From positions 29,466,665 to 29,530,664 of the forward strand of contig NC_079891.1 in NCBI RefSeq assembly GCF_024868665.1: a stretch of 64,000 nucleotides of DNA, read 5' to 3'. The first letter of the stretch is position 1, and each line of letters starts with the position of its first letter. The position numbers and the translations under genes were made by a program. This document shows positions 26,365 through 38,300 of this stretch, piece by piece. Under the pieces are notes generated by a model, which saw nothing but the letters and a program-made list of their open reading frames with translations, did not search any database and had not been told where the DNA came from. The DNA is from Triplophysa rosa (lineage: Eukaryota; Chordata; Actinopteri; Cypriniformes; Nemacheilidae).

Positions 26365-27080
26365 TCTCACCCACAACAAATTAATTAAAGCCAAGATTTA
26401 CTCCGAACCTGTAAAGTTTTGGCTGTAGCTTGTGTGGTGTGTCAAAGACTCCAAAAAATTAACTGCAAGGCAAACGTCTTTCAAGGCAGCCAAAACAGAC
26501 CATTTTGCCAGAAGATTCTTGCCATGAAATTTCTGCAGAGAAATGAAATTGCAAACTGAAACATATCAATGAGCGACTGTGTTCGGAGGCAAACTGTGCA
26601 GCTAACAGCATTGTTTATACACATGAATTACTCTCATTTAAAGACCAAATGAGGAATTATGTTTTTGTACAATTTATATGATTTACAAAGTTAAAGAAAA
26701 ATACAGCCCAGTTCAGATTGCTGTACTGGCATCTTGGCCAAACATCATCATTAGTAATAAAAGTGTTACTCCACCTTTTGAATCTAATGCAAATAGTGAG
26801 TCACTAAATAAAAAAATAAGGGAAACCATGAATTTTGGTTTGTTACCATCTGTACCATAAAAGAAACTTGTTCTCTTCTGATTTTGTCCTTTTAACTGTT
26901 AGCTTTGTAATTGTAGCCGTGTGTCTTTTGGTGTACTGTGATAGACACCATATCTGCTCTTTGGTTTTTGTGTTTATTTATATTTATGAAAAGAGCTGAA
27001 ATGGTGACATGAATCATTGTTTATTGTACATATCTGAATATTTGAAATGACTGCAAGCAATAAAATCTCACAACACTGAA
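26365..27080 (+). other. foxn4: foxn4 3' UTR
   Basis: AT-rich sequence follows the TAA at 26362-26364 without a splice signal, up to an AATAAA at 27059-27064. The end is estimated from the poly(A) signal. Confidence 0.7.
27059..27064 (+). terminator. foxn4: foxn4 poly(A) signal AATAAA
   Basis: Canonical AATAAA about 700 bases past the stop codon, followed by TGTTTCATT-type sequence. Confidence 0.65.
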
Positions 27081-27174
27081 AAAGAAATATGTTTCATTCA
27101 GCTCAAATAAAATGACCTCATCATCACTTTAGGTCTGCTATGTGATAGTATACTTCAACTACACCATTCCTTTC

Positions 27175-27719
27175 TTAAAGAGTACATAACTAGGGATTTT
27201 TAAGGTCCTACTGTGGTTTATGGAGTGTCCAACAACAAGTTTATGTACATAGAAGGTGTAAAAACAATTATTTCTTAATGATAGGCAGTTATTCTTACCT
27301 TACTTCTTGACTGACTCTCAAATGATTCGTTCCGCGATTCACCTTTCTAATCCCCTCCTTCCCGCTAGTCTAGTCTGATGTGATTGGTCGGATGGTCTAG
27401 TATGCTGTGATTGGTCTACCGCGAATGAGGCTCACGAGCTACAGTGTTTGGGGGAGAAGAGTGAAGTTTCCGCGGGCAGTCGAAGCAAAACGTAGGCGGG
27501 GACTATATGTAGTGACGTAAATCCGCAGCGGTTCGCGAATCGGACTCGGGATGACTCGTTTGCGTGATTCAGAGTCGACTCCCTTTTTTCCAAGCCAATA
27601 ACTTTGTTATTCATTCACCTTCAGATTTACAACTTGGCAGACTGCTTACTTTCAAACACGGCAACATTACACACTGCATGAAATGTAATATTCACGATCT
27701 CATGTTATGTACTCTTTAA
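27175..27719. mobile_element. MITE with AAAGAGTACATAAC ends
   Basis: AAAGAGTACATAAC at the left recurs inverted at the right as GTTATGTACTCTTT. The body is GC-richer (for example TGATTGGTCGGATGGTCTAG) and lacks an ORF. It sits just past the foxn4 poly(A) site. Confidence 0.7.
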
Positions 27720-27762
27720 ATTAAGTGCCACCCTGCAAACACAATGTGGTTGGTAACATTTT

Positions 27763-28195
27763 AGTTAAAAGAACAGTTCACTCAAAAATAAAAATTATGT
27801 CATCATTTACTCACCCTAGAGTTGTTCCAAATCTGTATAAACGTCTTTGTTTTGATGAACACAAAGATATTTGGAAGAATGCTTGTAACCAAACAGTTCT
27901 TGGCCACCATTGACTACCATCATAGAAAAAATTGCTTTATCAATTTCTTTGTCTTGTTGAACACAAAAGAAGATATTATGAAGAATGTAGGAAGCAAACT
28001 GGAGCAGTTTTGACTAATTTGTAATTCTTCTACTATGGTAGTCAATGGTGGCCAAGAACTGTTTGGTTACAAGCATTCTTCCAAATAGTTTTATCTGTGT
28101 TCATCAGAACAAAGAATTTTATACAGATTTGGAACAGCTTGAGGGTGAGTAAATGAAGACAGAACTTTTATTTTTGGGTGAACTGTCCCTTTAAC
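27763..28195. mobile_element. Angel-like fold-back MITE (copy 1)
   Basis: The left half (ACAGTTCACTCAAAAATAAA, ATCATTTACTCACCCT, TTGTTCCAAATCTGTATAAA) returns inverted in the right half, ending GGTGAACTGTCCCTTTAA. The terminal motif resembles the teleost Angel family as I remember it. Seven related copies occur in this window. Confidence 0.78.
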
Positions 28196-28499
28196 AATAG
28201 CAAGAAAACCGTTGAGAAATGAAACTGTGTATTCAGTAAAACAGTACATAAACTATATTTACCAGTGGGTAGAAATAGGAATCAACCTTAGTATATTTTT
28301 AAAGTGAATTATGAAATGGAAAAAAAACTCAATTTAGATGAAAACACGATTTAAGTATGCAAAGCTTTATATTTCATTTAAAACCATCCTGATACACAGC
28401 CAACAAAAAAGGCACTTTGACCCAGCTTAGTTTCTGGTCTCATAAGAACACACATCTATTAAAAGGCACTGACAAAGACTTCTTTAGACAATGTACAGT

Positions 28500-29369
28500 A
28501 CAGTACCAGAGCTTTATTCTTATATCAACTCACAGAACCAGCACGGCTGCATTCATATGAACTGAAATACTTCCAGCAGTCAAGTGAAATGTGTACTCGT
28601 TTTAAGAATGTAAATATACAAACACTCCTATCAGAAACATACAGTGGCACTACTACATCACGCTTAACGAATACATGACCAATTCATAAAGCATTATAAA
28701 ATTAGATGTTTGTTCATTTCTATGTTTTAAAAAATTACATTATTAAGAATTACTGACATTTACACAAATGCAAACAATCCTATTTGAAAAGGCACAGTGA
28801 TTCTATTTAGGTATAATACTGTTACTTTACTCTAATAATAGAGATTTAACAATCAGTTTGTTTTGCTCAATTATGTCAGATATTCCTGAGAAACATCACG
28901 CAATGTGTAGCCTACTATATATTGGTGATTCATTCAGTCTGATTGATTTTACATTCATTTGTCAGCTATTTTCATATTAATGACACAAAGATGAGCCACA
29001 GGTAAATACTATACTGGATCTACTGGCAGTAAGCATGTATGTGCAAGATGTGCAAGACAATATTACTGTGCTCATGTGGAAAACGTGTATCCTAAGGTGG
29101 CCACTGTAAGTCACAAACATCAATTGTGCACTGTGATAAGTGAAGTACATTAGATGATCTCTGAACACCTGAAGTTGTGCGTTTGAGGCTACTGCCCAAT
29201 GCCCTGATCCAAGACACAGTCCAAAACTCTCCCTTTTTTATCTCTAGTTTTTATGGTTTTTACTTTTCTTATTTAAAATATTAAAATGTGTTAAACTAAA
29301 CTCAGTCCTGTCTCTGTGTAGTGTAAGGAAATGTTTCCCTTTTCAAGTTTTTGTTAAGTATGGATGAGA
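28500..29369 (-). other. acacb: probable acacb 3' UTR
   Basis: Continuous AT-rich sequence lies between the acacb stop codon (29370-29372) and the candidate poly(A) signal. No ORF of note and no recognisable repeat. Confidence 0.5.
28513..28518 (-). terminator. acacb: candidate acacb poly(A) signal
   Basis: TTTATT on plus (AATAAA on minus), about 850 bases past the acacb stop. It is the clearest signal in the AT-rich region between the stop codon and the MITE cluster. Confidence 0.45.
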
Positions 29370-32300
29370 TCAGCTGGTAGTGGAGTTGTCCATGGTGGTC
29401 AGCAGGTGGCAGATTTGGGCTCTCTGTGAAGGAGTGATGTTCTGTGCCATGTGGATGATGCAGTCCATAGTCACCTCTGGGTTGGCCTGAACTAAGCTAA
29501 ACATATAATGTGGTATGTCAGACAAAACGTTTTTATGAATACTCGAGTGTCCCGTTTTAAAAGATGCCAGCTTATCTGTTCACCCAATTTAATGGGCATG
29601 GTGTCTGTGCTAAATGTATCATTTATACATGCTGCTAATACGGATATGCTAACATGGCTCATTGTAACCAATAATCTTATCCAAATGGAAACAAATTACC
29701 TGCGGATGTGTTTGAGAGCGTAGTCCCTCTTCAAGTACTTAATGTTCTCTCTAATGACAGAATGTGTTCCTTCCTCCTGCGAGAGATGATTTTCCAGCCA
29801 CTCTATCACCACTTTGTTATTGTCCCACAGGTATGCCTGAGAAATCACACAAGCAAACAATTACCGACACGGGATCAATATACTTGCAGCTGGCTGGGGT
29901 TAGCTTAAAGTGATCGTTCACCCGAAAAATCTTTAATCATTTATTCACCCTCATGTCATTCCAAACCTCGTTGACTTTCTTTCTTCTGGAGAACACAAAA
30001 GAAGATATTTTGAAGAACGTTATTAACAAAAAAATCACTGAGCCTCATTGACTTCTATTGTTTGGACACAAAACCAAACATTTCTCAAACTATCTTCTTT
30101 TGTGTTCCACTGAAGAAAGAGTCATATACAGGTTTACACCCCTATGAGGGGAAGTAAATGAGCATAACATCTTACTTTAACAGTGCCTTCTGTTTCCAAG
30201 AACCAGCGGCGCAGCATTGACTGAATGTGCCCGTTGCTCTGGTCTTTATTGGCCTGCAGGATCTCCCCCTTAACCACCTCCTCCAACAGCAGACGCCGCA
30301 AACGCCAGTAAAAGAATGACCTCGCATTCTTCCAGTTCACGATGTCCTGAAAACATATGATTGAATGACTACCAAACCATAAACATGTTTTAAAACTGTT
30401 GTTTCTAGCATGTGCTTTTACATGATTCACCGCGATGACCAATTTCACAGCTCATTTTATAGAGGGGTGACACTGTGCAGACAGTGACATACTAAATATT
30501 TGTTTTTGTTTGTACCGTGATGACACCCTTTTCTTGCATTCTCCCTGGTGTGTCATGGAGGTCCACAAATTGAACTGCCACCTGGTGGTAGATGGGAAGA
30601 AGGAACTCCTCTCGGGCCTTCAGTTTGGCCTCCAAGTCTTTACGCCCTTGGGCTGACAACTCTGGCTTACCTATAACAGCAGCAAGTGCATCAGCCAGTC
30701 AGCAAGTATAGTTTCTTAAGGATAGTTTGTAGTAAATGTAATAAATACTTTATTAAATTATTTAAATGAATTATTTCATAATTAAATACATTTGGGGGAA
30801 GAAAAATTGTGGAAAAAATTCCACTCTGTCCCATGGAAGTGGGAAAGTCATATGCAGTTGGAATGAGGGTAAAAAAGTTCGTTATACGTTGGCAAACTAC
30901 CCCTAAAGTTCTTACAGGACAGATATTTGTGGGGGTTTTTGAGATTGCAAAATTTACCAATCTGCTCGGCTAGGCTGGAATACACGGCATCAATCCTTCG
31001 CATGCTCTTCAGCAGATCTTTCTTTCTGAATTTAATCTCCACAGTGCCTTCAGCCTCCAGAACTCCCCCTCTTGAGAGGAGAATAAAGATCAAATAAGAA
31101 AGCTGGTGAGGGATAAATTGTAGAATCGAACAGTAGCGTGTAGATACCTGCTCTCTCTGTCCGCGTAAAGCTCCATGTGTTGCAGGTTGATAGTGGGATC
31201 GATCACGACCCATGATCCTCCTCTCAGCTCAGCGTGGGGAGGGATGTACACCAGAACAGGCTGACTGAACTCTAGCAGCGCATCCACGATATAAGCACCA
31301 AACTTCAGTACCTGGTCATACATGTCTGACATACAAAGAAACACTTCTTAAAGAACCTTAAAGAAGATAAATTACGTCGATGGTAATGAATCTATTAAGA
31401 TAAAAACAGCAACGTACCCTTCATTCCTCCAGAGAAGCCTCTCCAGTTAGCAAACACCATTAGTGGAAGTTTCTCCCTGTTGAAATCCTCAATAACCTGA
31501 GCAGTTTTATATGCCGATTCTGGAAACCACACCTGACCAGCCTGCTGCACCAGCTAATAGAGAAAAATATTTTTGATTTTGAATCCAAAGGATCTTTAGG
31601 CTTCAAAGGTATAGACAAACCTACCTTTGCCTCTGAATCCAAGTTAGCCGGATCTGCGGGAATCGCAACTTCAACGGTACGGGTCTCCACGGCGATGACC
31701 CCAAGAGGAATCCCACCAAGCCTGTGGGAGAATAAAGGTGTCTTAAGTGTCCCTCTCTTCAAAATGACATATCTGCACAGCACTGGTTTAGGATTTGATT
31801 TGAAGCAATGAACCAAACATCTTCACGCAGTGTTTGCTTAACTCACCTGGCTCGCCCCACGACCACAGTTTGAGCCCAGGTGGCCATCACCTCCATAAAA
31901 GAACCGTGATCGAAAAATCCACTCTGCCATGCTCCCTTCACAGCTATCAACACAAACAACACAAGGTCAGGTGAAGAAGCCCGAGCGTGCATTTTCAACT
32001 CACGCAGACAGAGTTTATGCATAACTAGTTTCTCACTGGGATGAGGTCGTCCACAAAGGAGCCAGCGGGGGTCGTAAGGGGCTTTGGTGGGAATGAAATC
32101 GATCTCTCTTTCTACTGGATCAGTCGAAGGCATTATTGGGACTGGACTTTGATTGTTCTGAATGATAAAAGCAAATATCAGTGCAACCTTGAGGTAATCT
32201 GAACGTAAAAGCAAATATTGTTGCTTTTATTCGTGGTGTGAAAATGTTATTATAGCATGTATTTAGAATATAACTGGATAGTTCACCCAAAACTAAAAAT

Positions 32301-35300
32301 GATTTTATTATTTACTCATCCTCATGTCATTCCAAACCTGTATGACTTTCTTTTTTAGCAGAACACAAAAGAAGATATTTTGAAGAATGTTGGTAACTAA
32401 ACAACCCTGCCCTCCATTGACTTCCATTGTTTTTCTCAAAATATCCTCTTTTGTGTTTTAACAGAAGAAAGAGTCATATACACGTTTTGAACCACATGAG
32501 GGCTTTTATTTTTGGTTGAACTATCCCTTTAATGATTAGTCTAAAACATCTATTAAAGCGAACCTTTGGCATATATGACAGCCACTGTAGGATTGTAAGC
32601 ACCCCTTCGAAATCATCTGGCACGGTGGTGTGTGTCACTCCATTATTGTGCATGATATGCACTCCTCCCAGCTGGTTATTGGAGGTATAAACCTCACGAC
32701 CCAGCACCTGCAAAATACATCCAAATAAATCAATTCTGAAATCTTACGACTCAAGACCTGTCTATCCACACGAACAAAAGAAATGTAGTACACAAGCACA
32801 TGCTGCTGTATGAGGTGTAACGTCATGTGTGAAATGGAAAACAGGTTGAAATTCCACACCTTGTTTAATGCTCCTGCCCCGGTCAGGATGATGTGGGAAT
32901 TTTCCACTTGAATCACTCTCTGTCCGAGACGCAACAGATACGCCCCTATTCCAATAGCACGACATGTCACCTAGAGAAACATATATGGAGTATCTACTGA
33001 CAGAAATGCAATATTATATGTATGTCTTCAGAGGCGTATACAGACCTTACATAAAGATGCGTTATGTTTTTATTACCTTAGAATGAGCTATTTTATATAT
33101 TTCTATCTTCATACACCATGGGTCGCCTTACATGGAATTCACCATGTTGTTTCTACAGTAGCCCTAAAAGGACAAACTGCTCTACAGAGCACGTTTCTTA
33201 AATACTTTATCTCCTTTGGCAAAGAAGCGAAAATGTAACGACATCCGAGTCCTGTGTCAGACACCGTAGTGCTTCAAAAGGGAGGGGTGAGCGATGTACT
33301 GAGCCGTTAGTTGCAATTCGTAACCTCACCGCTCGATGACACTAAATTCCGCAAACTGGACCTTTAAGGCACTGATAACTGTCTGAAAATATCGTATTCA
33401 GATTTTAGATCTCACCATGCTGATTGTGATGACCTCCTTATAGGCCTGAGAAGTTTCTCCAGCTATGGTGCCTGAACCCCTCAGATTCTCCACTCCGAGC
33501 CCCTCTTCTTTCCCAATGATGTCTGTGATGATGTACCTGAGGTATTCACAAAAGGAGCATTCATTTAAACATATTTGGGCCAAGTTTTTTCCAGTAGACC
33601 AGCTTTAATATACATATCTTGTCCATCATTGGCTGACCTTGACTCTCCGTTCTCCTCCACATGGCGACAGTGGACAGAGTTGGACGAGCTGATGCGAGTG
33701 TAATCCTGAGGGGTCAGATACAGGTACTTAAAGCCCTGTAGAGGAAAACAATAGAGTCAGACCTAAGCTAGCAAAAGCATACTTAAAGGAACAGTTCACC
33801 CAAAAATGAAAATTCTGTCTTTATTTACTTACCATCAAGCTGTTCAAAATCAGTATAAATGTCTTTGTTCTGATGAACACAGTGAAAGATATTTAAAAGA
33901 ATGCTTGTAACCAAACAGTTCTTGGCCACCTTTGACTATCATAGAAGGAAAAAATTCTTTATAAGTTTCTTTGTTCTGTTGAACACAACAGCAGATATTT
34001 TGAGCAATGTAGGAAAGCAAACCTTTCTGGGGCCCTTTTGACTATCATTGTAATTTTTCCTACTATGGTAGCAGTGGCGATCGGCACCTCCTCTTCAGGG
34101 GAAGCAGGAATTCAAAATACGTGTTCAGTGCTTCACGTGAACCTGTGTGCATCACGCATCATGTCAAAATACGTGCCTTAACTCTGATTACACATCTAAG
34201 CGAGTATCTAGCAAACGCGAGCGTCTCTTTTATTAAAAACCCTTTCGACGCATCTGCAGCAGGCACGTATTTTGACATGACGCGACACACACAACGGGCT
34301 AAATACATGTTTTGCCGAGCTTCGCATTACTGCTTCCCCTGAAGAGGAGTCACGCATCGGCCACTGTATGGTAGTCAGTGGTTGCTAAGAACTGTTTGAT
34401 TACGAGCATTCTTCCAAATATCTTTCTCTGTGTTCATCAGAACAAAGACATTTATACAGATTTGAAACAACTCGAGGCTGAGTAAACGAAGACAGAACTT
34501 TTATTTTTGGCTGAACTGTCCCTTTAATATAGTGCAGTTGTTGGATTTCCTCCTAGGAGCACTGGTTCACCTTATAGGGGTCATCGGGGTCAATCCACGC
34601 CACCTGAAACATGTGGCGGATCTCCTCCGCCAGACCAATTCGAGCTCCGCTATTGGCTGAAATGTAGATTCGTGGAATGCCTTCCGCTCTAGCCAGCTGA
34701 GATGCCTCTAAAAACAGCTGATCCTCCTGCGGTCCAAATGAGCCAATCATATGAGTAATATCGTTACAAATAACAATGATGTCACGGCCCTCTGGGTATT
34801 CTGGAGTCTTCATTTTCATCCGGAAAGCCACCATTCCAACCTGTCAAGAGAGGACGAAAACAGCTTACATTCCATTTCATTGGTTTGATGCGGTAACTTT
34901 CCTAAATGTCTATAGAAAATCATTGATGGTTCTTCACACCTCATTGTCTCCAGGCAGTCTGTTCATCTGCACGAGTCTGCCTTGAGAATCCAGGACCAGC
35001 TCATTACACATCAACACATCTTTTGGGTAACTGTCTCCTGGTCCCCAAAGCTTAAACAAAGCCTAATGGCAAGTCGAACAAATTCATGAACTGCTCTCCA
35101 AGTATTATTACAGCATCCGTGCGAGTAAGTTTTAAGTAACTTAAGTCACCTCACCTGTCTGAACATCTCAGGGAAGTCATAGACGTACGTGGTGCCAAGG
35201 GTCTGAGCCTGAAAGCGTTTGGCCTGGAGCAGATCTTTAGTGACATACGGCGTGTTGATAAGCATGCCATGCAGTGGACCTTGTTTGTCTCCGTATGACT

Positions 35301-38300
35301 GAAACATGATCTGCAGAACAGGAATACATGTAAAAAAAAACACAGTAGCTAAAAACTAGGTGTGATTCTTACAATAAAAATACCATCAGGAGGCAGCTAG
35401 AATTTATGGTGCCTGAGAGAAAATACGTTTGTCCCCCATGACCAGGTCATACTTCCTAAACCTAGTCAGATAGTCAGTAGTCACATGGTACCTGTCCAGT
35501 AGTGGAGTCAGTGACCTCCTTGTTCATGCTGATGTCAAGATAGTATCCGGACTCATTGGTGAGGAAGAGACGGACGGGAATGGCGTCGCCAGTGGTGGTG
35601 AGGCGGATGTTGATCTTCAGTTCAGCCTGGAGCACACGCAGCTTCCACAGACGACTGCCGTACCGCATGACCATGGAACGGACAGACTCTTCTATCTTCA
35701 GGGTGAGAGAAGAACCCCGTGAGCAGCATGCAGAATATACAGATTTAATACAATCAAGAATCAGATGAATGAGTTTGTGTTTTAGGGGAACTAGCCTTAG
35801 AGGGGTCCATGTTAACCGTGGGCACAAAGTTAAGGAAGATGTGGTTGCAGTCAGTACGAGTGGGTGTGTTACTAAAAGCCACCTCCAGCTCATCCATCGC
35901 CTCTAACAACAACCTCTCTCCTTCATTCTGCAGGTATTCAAATGATGCCTCCTACAAAGAAAAAAGGTCAAAGAAAATCATCTTTTGTGCGGTGTGGTCT
36001 CTAGCAATTTGTTGTGGCCATTGTTTTCCTCGATTTGGATAAAAGCATCTGCTAAACGTAAATGTAAGATCTATCTAAACGTGACATAATGTTTCAAATT
36101 GTCTTTCAGGGATGCTGGTTACCTTGGTGATGAGGTCAGAGTGCCGGATGATGGCTCTGATGAAGAAACGATAGTCTGTGACCTCGGCCCCCTCCTCCAC
36201 ACGGGCGGCACCCAGGTACAACTGCATTCTGTGGTTGGCGCAGGGCACGGCCGTCAGGTCGAAATTACGCATGCGGTTGAGCTCAAGCTGGAATGCCAGA
36301 GCCGGCTCCAGATTACGATAGATTCTGTCCTCTTGGAACTAGAGAGAACAAAAAAAGGCAGTGTTTCTCTTCCAAAAGTTTAACAAGTTAGAATTTATAT
36401 TTCAAATATCAAAAGCATCACTCACTTCATCTCTGGCCCTGAAGGTAAAGTACTTCGGGAACTCTCGCTGAGTGGAAAAATGAAACAATTCAATTAATTC
36501 AATTCAATTCAATTAAATCTCTGACTTTTTTGGGGGGGGGGTTTTTTTCAAAAGAGCTATACACAATTGTCTATGTTTGCATTCACCTTTTGTGCAATTA
36601 AAAATGTGATTCTTCTGATTCCATACTCATGCAGCAGATTTTTCTGAAGGACAAAGAGAACAAAGTTACTGAACAGTACACACAGGTAAAAGTACAGCAG
36701 CACTGTGTTTCGATATCTTACTTTAGACTGAGCAAATGTTGTAAACGCTGAAACAAGAGGGTCATCATCTTCAGTGTCAGCTTGTTTGATTGACACATTA
36801 ATGATGTGTATGGGGTTTTCCTTCATGTTCTGAAACAGAGAGATATGAGACCTAAACTGCAACACATCTAAACCGCAACACATAAAATACGTTTCGTGAA
36901 TGAATCTTAAAAAGGATTCAAACATAATTCAAAGTAAACATCTTATTTTAGGTTTATTTTCAAATTTATTAGACATTTATCTGTAAATGTTTACAATATA
37001 GATGGTTTCATCGGACGCACACACATGGTCCGAAGTTAACCTCCAGTCTGTGTTATAATGTAACAATTTATTTTATATTCAATTTATATTCAAATTAATT
37101 TATCAATATTGTATTGTATATTCATCCTATTAAATCAAATTGAAACTACTCAACAGTCATTGATTCTTTATGAAAGTCTACCGGAAGTTAAGTTTGGGCC
37201 ACATAACGTTTGTTTATGTTATTGCCAATGAAACATCTGTAAAAAAGGAATTTAATGATTTAAATATAAAGAATGAATAGTTGAAATTTTTTTTCTATTT
37301 CTCACCTTACAGCTCTCCTCATCAGAGAAGCTGGAAAAAGTCTCTGAAAACAGAGAACTCTCGCACGGTGGATCAGCAAAGCGGAAAATCACTTCATCAA
37401 AACACCTACAACACAATTACACCACATGTCAAATCAAATTTTACAATATCAGACCCTCTGGTCCATATTCCCTAAATACGACCCTTCCATTAATGCAAAT
37501 ATATTTTATTATCATAAGAAATAGGGACTCTACCTTTTGAAATGGTCAAAACTATTAAAGGCAACCATTGCTCCCATTCTCTGACATGGGGGCGACAGCG
37601 CCCCCTCCAGGAAGAGCTCACTGCCTTGTCGACGCATTGACTCCCCTGAACCGCTTACAGGAACAGAAACTCTGAGAGGAGAGGATAAACACACATGTGT
37701 GTGCGTTTGTGAGTGAGACATTAAGCAGACAAACAGAGATAATTATGGGTATCAATTAAGTACACTAAGAGTGCATCAATAATATTGTTGTGCTGACATG
37801 AAAAGCACTAGAACTGACAAATATTTCCGCCTTTACAGTCCCTGTCTGAACAAATACAGTCATTCTTAAGTCTGACAGGCAAGCATGAAACGGATTGACA
37901 AACATAAATTGTGCTTTTTGCTCTTTGGGAATTATGAATTGATTGTAAGCACATTTTTAGGCCATTATGAGCTTTTAAATGTCTTAAATTAGCTTTGTTA
38001 AATTATCTGAGAAATTAAATCCAAATTTCAATGACGTTCCCTTTAAAATGGAACATTCTTACATCATTTACTTATCATCATGTCTTTCCAAACCTGTATG
38101 ACTTTCTCGCTTCTGCAAAGAATGTTGGTAACCAAACAACACTGGCCCCCTTAGATATCCGTTATATGGACACAAAACCACTGACACATTTCTCAAAATA
38201 TCTTCTTTTGTGTACCACAGAAGGAAAAATCATAAACAGGTTTTAAACGACACGAGGGTAAATAAATGATGACAGATTTTTTATTTTTGGGTGAACCATT

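Larger units (their letters stand above)
29370..35310 (-). other. acacb: acacb carboxyltransferase (CT) domain exons
   Basis: Exons from 35155-35310 to the stop encode the dimeric CT domain, which moves CO2 from carboxybiotin to acetyl-CoA. Family blocks seen in order: [149 protein letters not shown], and a C-terminus ending MDNSTTS. I found no frameshift or stop in this part. It would be lost if translation ended at the TGA near 47.6 kb. Confidence 0.93.
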
